Of a stretch of DNA of 64,000 bases, positions 13,401-25,124 are shown in pieces (position 1 is the stretch's first letter; every line of letters starts with the position of its first letter). Origin of the DNA: Toxoplasma gondii ME49 (lineage: Eukaryota > Apicomplexa > Conoidasida > Eucoccidiorida > Sarcocystidae); NCBI RefSeq assembly GCF_000006565.2, contig NC_031479.1, positions 2,418,001 through 2,482,000 of the forward strand, written 5' to 3'. The translations under genes and the position numbers were made by a program. The notes beneath the pieces were generated by a model. That model made no database searches, was not told the DNA's origin, and saw only the letters and a program-made list of their open reading frames with translations.

Positions 13401-13743
13401 GCCGGAATTCGGCAGTCGCGAGGAGACGCTCGAGGAGACTCACAGCCTCGCGTTGGAACTGCGAGGACGGACGCCCGAAAGAATGAACGAGCGACTCGGC
13501 CTCGCGAGTTACACGTTCGCTAAGAAGTATGCCAAAAAAGCGAGACTGATGACTCTCAGTCGCCTCCGGACGCGACGCCTGGAGGGCGGGAGAGACGGCA
13601 GAGGCCGCGGCGTTTCTTCGTTCGCCGGAATCCGCAATCGAGGAGCCTCCAGAGGAGACGCTCGCGTTGCGCCGAGACAGAACAAAGCCTGTTCCCCTCC
13701 ACTCAGTGACGCCAGGGAGGAGGCATGCATAGAAATGCAATGA
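7467..13743 (+). CDS. PMCA-type Ca2+-transporting P-type ATPase with N-terminal DMT-like transporter domain
   Basis: P2B ATPase expected to pump Ca2+ out of the cytosol. Exons 7467-12171, 12499-12818 and 13300-13743 join in phase, giving 1,822 residues; typical PMCAs have 1,000-1,250. Residues 1-325 hold about nine hydrophobic helices ordered like a DMT/triose-phosphate or nucleotide-sugar transporter (see findings). An acidic linker follows, then the ATPase core: a GGVRAIASAL N-terminal motif, A-domain TGES at 688-691, PEGL in M4 at 895-898, phosphorylation site DKTGT with Asp938, MVTGDN, and hinge TGDGTND with Asp1383. In M6 the text is WVNLIMDSFASLALATE, the PMCA signature. HGTFVFNTFVFMQIFN is also PMCA-specific. 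The C-terminal tail after M10 is basic and may bind calmodulin. The start at 7467 is the first ATG of the long frame. No frameshift or missing catalytic residue was seen. Confidence 0.93.
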
Positions 13744-14223
13744 TTCCAACTCAGAGAGAAGAGAGCAGGAAGGGGAGGGAAGAGAGCACAGAGAGAGAGA
13801 GTCAGACGAATAGTTCTGTGACTGGTGTAGCCAGAGATAAAGGCATGAAGGGGGGCGACACAAAGAGGCGGAAACCAGAGGAGGTTCTGTTGGGAGCGCA
13901 GCCTCAGGAGCTCGAGGCAGTTGCGAGTCTCTTCTGAGTCGAGGAGACCCGCGAGACGACATCCACTGCGAAAAAAGCAGAGAACCGAGCATGGATGCAA
14001 TAAGACGCGAAGATAAGAAACTCAGAGATGCACACGAAAGAAACGTCTGAGGGAAAACACGCGCGAAAGGGGACAGAGGCGAGAACGCGACAAGGGGAAC
14101 GGAAGAGTTTTGAGAACAGGGGCGCGCGAGGGAGAAAGATTGGGATTTCTCTCTTTCACCGATTGCAAAGGGCTGTGTTTGCCCCTCTCGTGATCGACTG
14201 GAATTCTTCCTAAGTTTCTAGCT

Positions 14224-14265
<42 letters not shown>

Positions 14266-16152
14266 AATTTTCACATGTGCATACTTAAGCCTTCTTCACT
14301 CTCTTCATACCTGTAGGTCTTCATGTATGTGCCTTGGGGTCTCTGCATGAAATGGAAACAAATACCCATCCATATATGTATGCGTTTATATCTATACGAG
14401 TAAACATACATATATTTATAGTTTTAGTAAATACAAAACTAGACCTACACACACATGTATATACTTTATATATATATATATATTCTTGAGGGTGGGATGG
14501 CATGTTGTGTGAGGGGAGAAAGAAGTCTTATCGGTGACAGTAGGATGCGCGTCCGTAGATGAGAACTTGCTGTTCCCCATTTCATGGATTTATCTTCCGT
14601 TGTCTTCTTTCTTCTATGAATGCGTGTGAGTCCTGACAAATAGGATAAACGTGGGGGCACCCCAGAGTGTCTGACCAACGCAATGCAAGCTTGTCGAGTC
14701 TGCATGCAGTCCAACTCTCCAAGTTCTTTGAAAATATGTAAAGAAAAACCCACCGATTTATTTGAAATCCAGCTTCAGTCACAAATACAGATGCTCCTAT
14801 ACATATATATATATATATATCTTAGAGTTTCATATGGACACATGTATACATTTGTGAATGTAACTGTAGAGGTCCAGCACCGCGACGCACGAATAAATAT
14901 GCAAATGCATATTATATGAATACAGATTTCTTCCTTTATGTTTTGTATGCATCGAAGAGGATGTTGCCTGCATCTGAACGGCGTAGCACCATGCAGGGGT
15001 CTTGGAAGACAGTTCTTCATTTTCAGAAGCGTTTTCGAGCGTTTAACTGTCCGTTTTTTTCTAAGTAAAGAAGAGCGCAGAGAGTGGACCCCGAAGCTGG
15101 CGTGATGAACCGGAATTCAGTAGGTGGAGTGTCTGCCTTGCACTGCCTCCCCTAGGGGGGTGCAGCATTCACTTGGTTTCAGTAGATTATTTCCATATCA
15201 GAAAAGACCAAAGCAACTGAGATAAACTCGTTGAGCCGGAGCGGCGGCAACTCGCTGTGAGACCTGAAAACGGGAAGCAGTTTCTGCTGAAGAGTGTCTG
15301 CGACAGTGGCGTTCCTTTTTTCGTGGATTCGTCGACAGGAGAGGCGCCACACAGGCAAGCGAATCCTCCGCCCCGAACGGAGGGCAAATTGTCGGGTGTA
15401 TCGACAGGGAGACCCTGTTCCTTGAAGAAGGCCGAAAACCGGGCAGCGCACACGAGCGCAAAGGAACTCCATCGAGAAACAAGAAAACAGCCACTGCGAA
15501 CAAGAGCGTACAAGAACCGACGCGACAAACGACCGAGGACGAAACCGTAAACCCAGAGAAGAAGCGACAAGACTCCGGTGAAGAATAGAGACGGCAGCCA
15601 AGTCTTTTTCTGCAGCACCGCCCTCCATCCTACTCCGACCAGAAAAGCGGAGCGCCGAAGAAGAAAAACGAGAAAAAAAGCAGGCGGAAGAAAGCAAATG
15701 AAAAAAGGGAGACAAGAGACAAAAGACCGGAAAAACGAAAAGACCGGAAGGAAGAAACTCAAGCAACGTGAACCTTTCGAGCTCTCACGTTGTCAAAAGA
15801 CCCTCCGCAAATCGCTTCCCGTCTCCACAGTCCATGTTCGCACCACCCCACAACTATACAAGATCCTACACACATACAAATGTCTACCTTTATAATGGCT
15901 TATATATACATATATTTGAGCTCTACATATATGTACATATATCCAACGACTCTTCATGTAAATATCTATATCTATCTATCTATCTATATAGATATACGTA
16001 CACACGAAAACGCGTCGACGCCTGTGCATGCGTATTAAATGGCGAGATGTGGGGAGCTGGAGATGCCGGACCTCTCTGTTGACAGACACTTCCCTATCTT
16101 GACGGAAGTCGTTTTTTGAGACTTGAACTTGCTTCCTGCGGTTTTTCCCCGT
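13744..16152. other. intergenic between convergent ATPase and nucleoredoxin genes
   Basis: This is 2.4 kb between two convergent genes, with several TA microsatellites (14227-14262, 14467-14482, 14803-14820, 15900-16010). Open frames on the minus strand at 15179-15766 are Ser/Leu/Phe-rich in two overlapping frames. They look like pyrimidine-rich non-coding DNA rather than protein. I see no RNA gene. Confidence 0.6.
14227..14262. repeat. pure (AT)n microsatellite
   Basis: Uninterrupted AT dinucleotide run of about 36 bp in the intergenic region downstream of the calcium ATPase. Confidence 0.95.
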
Positions 16153-19100
16153 TTATTCGGGGACCGCCAAAGAATTTCTTTCCAGTTCCTCTCTGCGGAA
16201 CTTGTTGATGAAAGCGACGATCTCGTCGGCCGAGAAGATCCTGCCGGGCTCTTGCAGAGCGGTGAAGTAGCTCTGGTCCAGCAAGTCCACAATGGTCTGA
16301 ATGCATGCGCAGACGAGACAGTCGGTTCCAGACGCTTCGATGAAATGCTCTTCCCTTCCATCTTGTTCTCCTAAAACTCTCCACTCTCACACGCACAACC
16401 TTCAACCACGCCTCGCCTCAAGAACGTTCAACTCTCTCACATAAATACAAATGTATATGAATATATATATATATATATATATGTATATGTACAAAAATAT
16501 AAAAATATCTCTATATTTTTTTACATGCGTCTGTGCCTGCATGTGTGAAACGCTTCATGCAGCAAATACGTAAGCGCATAAATATATATTTGTATATAAA
16601 GAGAGATGTGAGTTTAACTCTCTTGAGATCTATGTACCACCTTATGACTGTTACGCATGCATTTCGCCGACGCCCATTGTATGGGTACAGTTGCCTACCA
16701 GAATAGGGCCTTTTTTCTCTTTGTCTGCGTCTGGCGGATCTTGTCGGCAAATTCTCCGGAGAGCAATCGACCTGGGAGAAAGCGATTTCGCGGTGAACAG
16801 CCGAGGCAGCGGCGGCACCCCTCCGTCATTCTTCTGACTCTGCAAGGCCTGCATCGCTTCCTCGAGGGCCTGCATGCAGGGATCACTTCTCAGGACAAAA
16901 ATTCAAACTGCGCCCCAAGAGACAGGACAAACGGCTATCGAAAACAAAGCGAATACGAGAGAAGAATGGGAAGGAAGGGTACAGGCGAAATAGAAGAAGG
17001 AGCAAGAGAGAAAAGCGAGGAAGAACAGAGAGACGAAGCCAAAACAAGAGATGTGGATGAGCAAAAAGAGAAGCTCAACGGAAAATTGGAGGAGCAAATG
17101 TCGCAAGTGTCTGTACTTCTCCGTGTCGCCTTAGGCAGCCTTCTTCCGGACGGTGTCTCTTTCCCCATACATGCGCTTCTCCGTCTTTTTTTCTGTAAAC
17201 TGAGATCCGCTTTCTCTGAACGCGGAGTTCACAGACGTAGCGAAGAGCAGCGCGAAGCCGCTGAGACTGCCTGAGACTCCACTTCCTCCCTTTCTGCGTC
17301 TGGACTCGGCATTGCCTTCCTCATTTCAGACGAGAGACGAGTGAGCGTTTTGTGCGACAAAGCGTCTGCTTTGTTCTTCGCAGGCGCCGTCGCGCCGGCC
17401 TGCGAAAGAAGCGCCCGCTGGGTGTCCATATATGAGCTTTCAACGCTCGTACCTTTTCTTGTTCTTCCTTCGCCTTCTCGTCCAGGTGCTCCATGAAGAG
17501 AATGAGAGCAGGCTCGTCTGCAATGCCTTCGACAGAGTCGCTCACGTCGTTCACATCCTTGTCTTTCCACGGAAAGTTTCTTCCCTCGGGATCTTCCAGG
17601 ACATGCGGAACGCCTCGCCTTGTCAATATTTCCCCTTCCTTCGACAGCCACACCAAGGTGGGCAAAGACCGCACATTCAGCGCCTCCTGAAAACGCCAAA
17701 AGGCAAACTCCAGAGTTGAGTTCCAAAAAACAAAACACAGACCTCACAAAGCCTCCCAAACGTATCGACTTACACAACAGGAAACGTGAACGTACGAACA
17801 TGTACATACATATATGCATATACAAATATATACAAATATATACAAATATATACAAATACGTATATATATATATATTTTTATGTGACGCGTATTCATCCAT
17901 TTCCTACTTGGTCGCAGGCACCTCGTGACGCGACACAGTGCATGCATGCATACTAAAACTACGTCCAGAGTCGAGGAAAGAGATCACGGAACTCAGCAAC
18001 CGAGGCCCGCCCTGGACAGACACTCCTCGAGTCTCTTGTCTCCCACCAAGCAAATGACGAGGCAGGCTAAAGTTCGCAATTTAGGTCTGAATGCAGCCAC
18101 TCCCTTTTGTCCAAAGTCTTGGAGACGTTTACGAGCATTTCTTGAGGAGATGCAGAGTGCAACGTTCTTTTTGGGAGCGCTCGCGAGTCGAAGACCCACA
18201 GCGTCGTCGCAGGTCTATGCACGAGCAGTCTGTGAAGCGAATGCACTACATATGCATTCCGATTTCAGAGGTGGAGCTCTCTCGGCGAAGCAAGCTGACA
18301 CGCTCAACAAAGCAAGACCTTCCGACGAAGAGAGCGAGAACTCTCGACAAAGACCGCGAGAGCGCCTGGAGAGGAAAAGCTACAGCCTGCCCCCGAGAGA
18401 ACGGAAAAAGCGTCTCGGACACAAAAACCGCGTGAAGCGTCTGACCTGCAGTAGGGCTCGGCGGGTGGTGTCGGCGAAGGGAATGGCGACGAAGCCTTCC
18501 ATTTTCTTGAAGTACTCTTCGAACGCTTTTTCATCGCGATCGTTGCTGACGAAAACAACTGAGACATCCTTCCCTTGTTCTTTCCATCCCTTCAGAGCCT
18601 CCACGAGTTTGGGAGTAAACGCCTGGCAAGGCGGACACCAAGAGGCGCTGAAGTAGATGCCCACGACGTTATTGTCAAGAGCGTCCTGAAAACAAGTTTA
18701 ACGGACGCGCAACGTTTTCACATGGTTCAGCTGCTGCGCTGCGCGACCAGAAAGCGAGAGACACACGAACGACATCGAGTCGTCGCTGGGGCAGCGAGCG
18801 CTTCTCCATCCCCAACCGACAGACTCCAAAACGCGGCGGCGTTCTCCCCACACACCACATCATGAGATGACGTTCGACCATCGCTCCTCTCTGCTTCGAG
18901 CACTCGTGAGAGAACTCGTGTACGGGTGTCTCACCGAGAACCGCGTTTGAATTCCCCGCCATCTTTCTCATTTCGATGTGAATGGCGTTCCACAGAGAGA
19001 CCGAGACGCTTTCCGCTCGCTCCCTCGATGCAACGCTTCGTCGTTTTTCTTACTTTTCCGACCTTCTGGCCTTCGCCGGCGACGAAGGCGTCGCCGAGAA

Positions 19101-21866
19101 GCTCCGCCGGCGTCTGCTTTTTCCATGGAAAAGCCGTCGGACGGACAATCATCGACGCGTACGCATGCGAATTAAGAACACGCGCATTGGAGTCGAGAAG
19201 CACAACGTGAGGCAAAGTCGAAACTCGGAATTTCCGGAAAAGTCGGTGGATCCGCGCCTGCCCAGGAGCGTCGTCAAACGGCAGGGCATACCTGGAGAGG
19301 AAACCGCAACAAAGGAAACTTGAAAAAAAGGGGACCTTTCCGAAATTCGAGACACACATGCCTCCGAAACTGTCGGCGGCCGCTTTTGCGAAACAACGCA
19401 CTCTTTCGCGTATCTGAAAACGTCGGTTTTTCGACAACAGCACACACCCCGGTGTTGATACGCATGGATGCATGCAACTGTACAGGTAGGAACATGATCT
19501 TTGCGACGGTCAACGGCAGTATAGACAAAAGGATACATCTTTTTAATGTACAGGTCACTGCTCAAGAAAATCTAATATGTGTGTGTGGATGCGTTTTCCA
19601 GGAGATGTGGAAAAGAGTTCACGGAACTGGTTGAGTGCGTATGTGAGTGGATGTCTATTTACGTGTACAGGAAAGGGCATATATACATATATATATATAT
19701 ATATGAGTATATATATTTATGAGTATACATATATGAATATATGAGTATATATGAGTAACTGCCGATGCCACGGAATGAGTAGAGAAGTGCTCATAGGGGC
19801 ACAACTGCAGCGAGAGAGTAGGCTCGATGGCAGTTGCCCGTAGACGCTGTTGTTGCCAGCAGGCAGAGACGAGACACTGGTCTGTGCACCACGACAGCAG
19901 AGCATTCACGGCTTTGGAAAGTCAAAAACGCTCAGGACAATTTTTACCAGGACATGTCGCTGAAATGTTTTTCGGCGTCGCTGGAGTCGGCATCTGCAGA
20001 GAGATACACGACATTCAGTTCTTGTCCTCGCTCGCGGCATCCCTCAACAATGCGCTCTAGGCGAGGCGTAAAAGGCTGGTACCCTCGAGTCTGCAGAAAG
20101 TAAGGAAAAGGAGCAGCAGACGAAGGTCGAGGAGAAAACGCAAGAGAAAAGTGAAGGCGGAACTCCACGGAAGAAGACGACGAGGACACACCGGAGAGCC
20201 GATCAAGAAGAAGCGGTTCTGAGGAGTACGTACACCGTTCTCCTTCTCTCCTTTTTCGCTCGCTGAATCGCTTCTCTCTTGCATCCCTTCGCTTTCTTCC
20301 TAGGTGTCTGTAAATCGATCTCCGAGTCTCCAACTGCTCGTCTTCATCGCGTTCCAGTGTTTCTCTCTGCACATCACCTCCTGTCGCTTCTCACCTGCAA
20401 CATTTCCTCAACGCCTCGCCCTGAAAAGTAAAGCGCCGTCACGCTTCCAGGTTTGCCGAGCACATCACCCGTTGCGAGCTCGCGAGTCTCGGCCGCATGT
20501 TTTCCTCTTTCGCGCTTCAGCAGAACATGGCCGAGCAGATCTGTGAAAGGTGTCGGTGGCCTCTGTAGGCCTTCGCGTCGACGGCGCCGCAAAACGTTTC
20601 TCGTGTATTTGATGCCAAGCGTCCCTGAAAAAAGCAACAGACCAGGCACCCAAACCTCGGACGCGAGTGTACGTACACCTGAGGCGGTCCGAACGGGGGG
20701 AGGAGACAAAGGTCAACGTACACCTGTGACGCCGGACGACAGCCTCAGACAGCCTAGAGATGGACACCGACCTAGTCGTCGAAGAACGGATAAAACGCTT
20801 GCCATTTACACCTACTGATGCATCTGTGAATCACTCTCTGCCGAGGGGTAAAGCAACGGAGAAACAGCAACGGAAGTGCGTATGAATGAAACCTTATCCA
20901 TGCACGTCACCATATATATATATATACATATATGTATATATGTATGTGCATATGCAAGCACCTCGGTTGTGTATCTCGGTATAAATCTGGATGTTGACGT
21001 ATATACATCTAGAATCATATTATACATAGCTATACATTTACATATATATATATATATGTATGTAGGTTTGTTTGTATATATGTGATTGTATGCGTATCTC
21101 TGCATGTGCACACGAGCGAACGGGTGCATCTGTGTACGTATCGCCACGGTGCTCACGAGACGCGATTTTTCCTCGGGAAACGGTCGGCGATTGCATGCAG
21201 GACATGTGAGAGTGGTTACCTAGAGCGACGACTCCACTGATGCCGAGCAGAATTTTTGCTGCAGGGCAGGAGACAGCAGTCTTCACTTTATTTTTCAAGT
21301 GTGCAAGAGCGCCTTCTTCGTCTTCGTCGTCGAACGGGGCGTAGGCAGTTGCAAACGAATTCTTTGAAGATCCGAAGGACGCAAAAGCGACGCTCTCCCG
21401 CGAGGAGGTGGAATCGCTGAAGACAGGAGAATCAGAAGAGAGAAGGGTACTCTCCTGACTCCTTCATGGCACAGACGACAGCCTCCCTCCGAGGCAGGCG
21501 TCCCTGTCTGGGAAGGTCCCCTTCTTCGATTCCAAGGCGCTCATCTCAGGGAGACACGCATGACCATTCGCGTATATTTTGCCGACAGAGATTCGTCTCG
21601 AAACAGCAGCTCGCGCTCTTTGCAGAGCTCTTTGACACACACACCGCGCTTCCCCTTCTGCTTCCCCGTCTTCCCTGTTCGTCGAACAGTTCTTCTCTCG
21701 CGATACGTTTTCTCTTCTTCCCCGTCAGCCAGATGTCAGGGTCCACAGACACACCGCGCAGACAACGCAACGCGTAAATCTACGCAAACGCAGCGAGAGA
21801 AAGAGAAAATTGCATGTATATACACAAAGAGAATTATACATAGAGAGAGGTGTTCGCACATATACG

Positions 21867-21901
<35 letters not shown>

Positions 21902-22663
21902 GTATATATATATGCAGAGATATTTACATGTATTTGTACATATTTACATATATTTATATATATTTATATATATTTACATATATTTATATATATAAACAGA
22001 AAGACACGAGCCTGTGTTCCTGCACCCACATCTGTTTACACGCAGAATTCGACACCACCAGATGCAACTGTTGACATAGAGATAGACATGCGCAGAGATG
22101 TACACAGATATTTTCATGCCGATCCAAAAAGACAGGGAATCACACACCCAGACATCTGCATATACAGATACATGCAAAGGTTCTCTGGGTAAACTTGCGG
22201 TCCTCGCTTACTGTCGATGCCGTTGAATGGATTTCTCCGCATATCTTTCGCGCCGTTGACATGTCTCGTTGTTTCTGACGCAAGTATTGTTTCCTTCGTC
22301 GCGCGGTCGCGCCGTTGGAGGCGCTGTGAGAGAAGAGGAAGGCGCCGGGGAGACGACTTGCGCAGAGACCGAAGGATGCTGCGGATCGATCGAAGCAAGC
22401 ATGCGCGTGGGTTCGACTGCGCGTTTCTCTCTCCGAGAGTCTCCTGCGTCCACTCCGACGCGCAAGACCTCCCTTTCCTCCTCTTCGTGAGGCTTCTCGG
22501 CTGCAAACAAAGAGGCCGCAGACACCGGCAGTGGCCGGCCTGCCTCGTCGCGTTTCAGGTGGACCTTCACCTGGCCGCCGTTGCCCGACTCTTTCTCGAC
22601 CGGTGTGGGGGCGACGCCTGACGACACTTGGGCCGCAGCGGGAGATCCCGGCGAAGGCTCCAG
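16153..22663 (-). CDS. membrane-anchored nucleoredoxin-like protein (tandem thioredoxin folds), 5' end unresolved
   Basis: Thioredoxin-superfamily disulfide oxidoreductase of the nucleoredoxin/tryparedoxin type. Phase-matched minus exons: 22212-22663, 21220-21416, 20395-20624, 19948-20090, 19054-19291, 18446-18685, 17453-17686, 16699-16869 and 16153-16383, totalling 711 residues plus stop. Order: disordered N-terminus; an acidic stretch; a hydrophobic helix ([18 protein letters not shown]) followed by a basic run; then fold 1, reading [12 protein letters not shown] where active relatives have a CxxC; then fold 2 with intact [11 protein letters not shown]. Each fold has the family's PTLV-like strand and FPW end (AFPWKK, NFPWKD). 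The C-terminal exons form a third, redox-inactive fold ending [20 protein letters not shown]. The exon at 22212-22663 starts at an acceptor in phase 0, so an initiator exon lies upstream. One candidate is ATG at 23513, but its donor (GTTTCC) is weak. The 16383 acceptor is the least certain junction. Confidence 0.85.
17811..17880. repeat. TA-rich microsatellite in nucleoredoxin intron
   Basis: Repeats of ATACAAAT followed by a TA run, lying between the coding exons at 17453-17686 and 18446-18685. It is removed by splicing under the model given. Confidence 0.85.
19679..19757. repeat. TA-rich microsatellite with ATATGAGT units
   Basis: TA run followed by repeated ATATATGAGTATAT-like units, within the intron between exons 19054-19291 and 19948-20090. 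Confidence 0.85.
20667..20678. promoter_or_regulatory. 12-bp perfect palindrome GTGTACGTACAC
   Basis: Exact palindrome inside a nucleoredoxin intron, 43 bp from the exon boundary at 20624. A near copy (TGTACGTACAC) is at 31264-31274, within an intron of the TRAPPC13-like gene. Function unknown. It is related in sequence to the 14-bp GGTGTACAGACACC element seen elsewhere in the window. Confidence 0.5.
20908..21080. repeat. two TA microsatellites
   Basis: TA/TG runs at about 20911-20950 and 21041-21080, in the intron between exons 20395-20624 and 21220-21416. Confidence 0.85.
21861..22002. repeat. TA / TATTTA microsatellite
   Basis: TA run followed by repeated ATATTTATAT units, in the roughly 800-bp intron between the first two nucleoredoxin exons identified. 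Confidence 0.85.
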
Positions 22664-22969
22664 CTGCACAACAGGAGAGACAAACGTCGCAACGCGACTG
22701 GAAGGAAACCAGCAACCTCTACACCTTCTCCGGCGAAGGGAGAAAGGCCAGTGTCGACAGATCTTCGAGGAACAGAGGGAGGTAGAAATCCCTCCTCAGG
22801 TAGGGAGGAAGCAGAGATCTGTAGATTATCGGCGGCGGGGGAGAGACATCTACAGATTTCTAGTGAAGAAAAGACATCGCTACAGCACATTATCGAGAGG
22901 GTTGCCGGACATCTATGTATTTTCTCACAAAGAACAAATGCTGTGCTTCTTTTTGCAGGAAAGACCGAG

Positions 22970-23640
22970 GTAAATATGAAGGAAGCAGGTGTCGGAAGAA
23001 GAGAAGCGGACAGCTGGAGACGAAGAAGAGGAGAAAAGGAGAGAAAAAAACAGAAGAGACACACTGGAGCAGGGACAGAGACAACGGAAGAAGGGGACAG
23101 AGAGATGGAGGAGAGGAAGTAGAGGAGAGGAAGTGGAGTCCAGAACGGGAGAAGGCTGGAGAAAAAAACGACACGGAGAGAAGAGACCAGCGTGAGGGCT
23201 TGCGTTTGGGGAGACATCACACAAAGGACGAGAGACGCGTCATACCCACAGCAAAAAGAAGAACGACGCTCCACTTTATGTCTCCTTCCGACAGAAGCGA
23301 TGAAGACAGGAAAAAGCTGCAGCGTGTACATACCGAGATGGCCGACGTTAGGGAGAGCTGTCGAGGCGAAGCGAAGAGAGAGAAGAGCAGGAAGAGGAGA
23401 GAGAGGCGAGAAAAGAGAGAAGACGTTGTGCAGAAAGAGGAGGAAACCTCCTTCAGGGATCCCCGTCCATTGGGAGCCCCCACGGGGTCCGGTCTGCAAC
23501 TGTCAGGCGCCATGGAGACAGAGACAGGGGAGGAGAGCGACTCGACGACGGCCTGAAAATTTGGAGGGAGAGAAAGACGAAGAGAGAAAGACGACGCGAG
23601 GAAAGAAAATAAACGCGTTCAGACGAGGAAAAGCGGAAGA
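22970..23640. repeat. purine-rich (GA/GAA) low-complexity tract
   Basis: Plus strand is about 80% A+G over some 650 bp, so the minus strand is a polypyrimidine run. It lies upstream of the first identified nucleoredoxin exon, where it could be intron or 5'-UTR. Confidence 0.7.
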
Positions 23641-24678
23641 CAAGCGACGTCGCGGACGCGCCGCAAACAGTCGTTGACGGATGTCTCTCCTCTGCTGCAG
23701 TGCGGGCAAAAATCCGAACTCGCCGAAGAGAAAAAGCGCCAAAGGGGGATTTTCAGGTGGACATACGACATTCCATCCACGGCGCTCGCCAGGGGCACAC
23801 ATACACAAAGACGCCGAGGAAAACTTTCTCGACTTTTGGCAAGCAGGCAACAAAAAGCTGGCGAGAGAAGTGAAGACGAAAGTCGATCCTTTCCCCCCGT
23901 CTCTCTCTCTTATGCCGCCAGTGGTGTCTCTGCGGGAAGCGAGCGCGGAACTCTCGAGGACGGCTCGTCGACTCTCGCGGCGGGATTCCCCCATTCGCGC
24001 GCAAAGGAGCGGGGAAATGGCAATCGGCTCTGATTTTGCGGAAACGTTGTCTTTTCAGGACCTTTTCAGTGCGTTGGAGGGCAAGTGGAAGAAACGGGGA
24101 GGAGCGTGACTGGCGAAAAGTGCGTCTACCGAGAAACAGCCGTTGCTTTGAAACACAAATCGAGACGAGGCTCGTACCGCGGTTTTAGGGAAGAGAAGCG
24201 CGAGCGCCGAGACGACTCCGTTTCGCAGGAAAGAAGGGCAGCTGAACTTGTGAGTGCAGGTGAAACATGGACCGTGTCTCATCCTTTTGAGCCGGACTTC
24301 TGTCTGTCTCTGTCCCGACGAAATGGACTGACGCACTGTTCGTCGCACTCGTCGACGAGACGACGAAGAAAAACTCACGACTGTTTATCGACCTCCTCTG
24401 GTGCGTGTACACGGAGGACATCGCGTCGGCGACCGGACGGTTGACGCGCTTTTGTGCAGATGTCGACTGTTTCTGGTCGACGTAGAAGGCGAGAGAGACC
24501 GTTCACTCCACGTTAAGCGCGGTATCAACACCTGCAGAGTTGTTAGAACCATTTAAATGCAAGTCGAGAAGATCCTGGAACTGCTCGCACAGGCGGCGCG
24601 AGAAAGGGACGTCTCTCAGAAGGAGGCAGGGAAGAAGAGTCCCCTGGAGAGGCAACGAGACGAGGAGAGTCAACTTAC

Positions 24679-25124
24679 CAAAAGCGAAGAACGTTCGAGT
24701 GAGCAGGGCGACTCTGTCGGAGTCGGCAAGCTCCAAATTTCAAGCGGATCACCTGTGAGGCGGCTATTCGGGAAGCCAGACGCTACGAGACCTCACACCC
24801 GCTACGGGCTGCTGGCCTCTCTCCCATCGAAGACACCTCGTTTATGTAAACAAGTTGCCTGTCTGCGTTCGTTCGTTTCTCTTCGCTTTCCTCGTACCGA
24901 CGCTTCGAGCCGCACTACGCATCTAGAACTACGCAAATGTGTAGGGTGTCTCGTTGGCAGACGTAAACAAAACAGACGGAGGGCACACAGGAAAAGCATG
25001 CGACGCCCATTCTGTGTGACGCCAGTCGTTCTTTGTGGTGACTTCGCACCCCTCTTCGGACTCTTCGGACTGCTGAAGACAGCCACAGGCGTTGGATTTC
25101 GAGCGTCTTCGTCACCAATGATAC
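24679..25124 (-). other. isolated exon-like segments, gene unassigned
   Basis: Two pieces on the minus strand have splice context but no clear gene. One is 24679-24752, preceded by CCGCCTCACAG and followed by the strong donor GTAAGT. The other begins at 25124 after GTCTGTGTCAG and reads IIGDEDARNPTPVAVF. They could be 5' exons of the nucleoredoxin gene, a separate small gene, or chance. Phases were not resolved. Confidence 0.2.

Noticed and set aside
15179..15766. Two overlapping minus frames of about 190 codons
   Set aside because: Both frames are equally open and Phe/Ser/Leu-rich; typical of pyrimidine-rich non-coding DNA after the nucleoredoxin stop.
22567..23499. 310-codon hydrophobic minus-strand frame
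   Set aside because: It reads the complement of a purine-rich low-complexity tract; the apparent membrane helices are CT-repeat artefacts.
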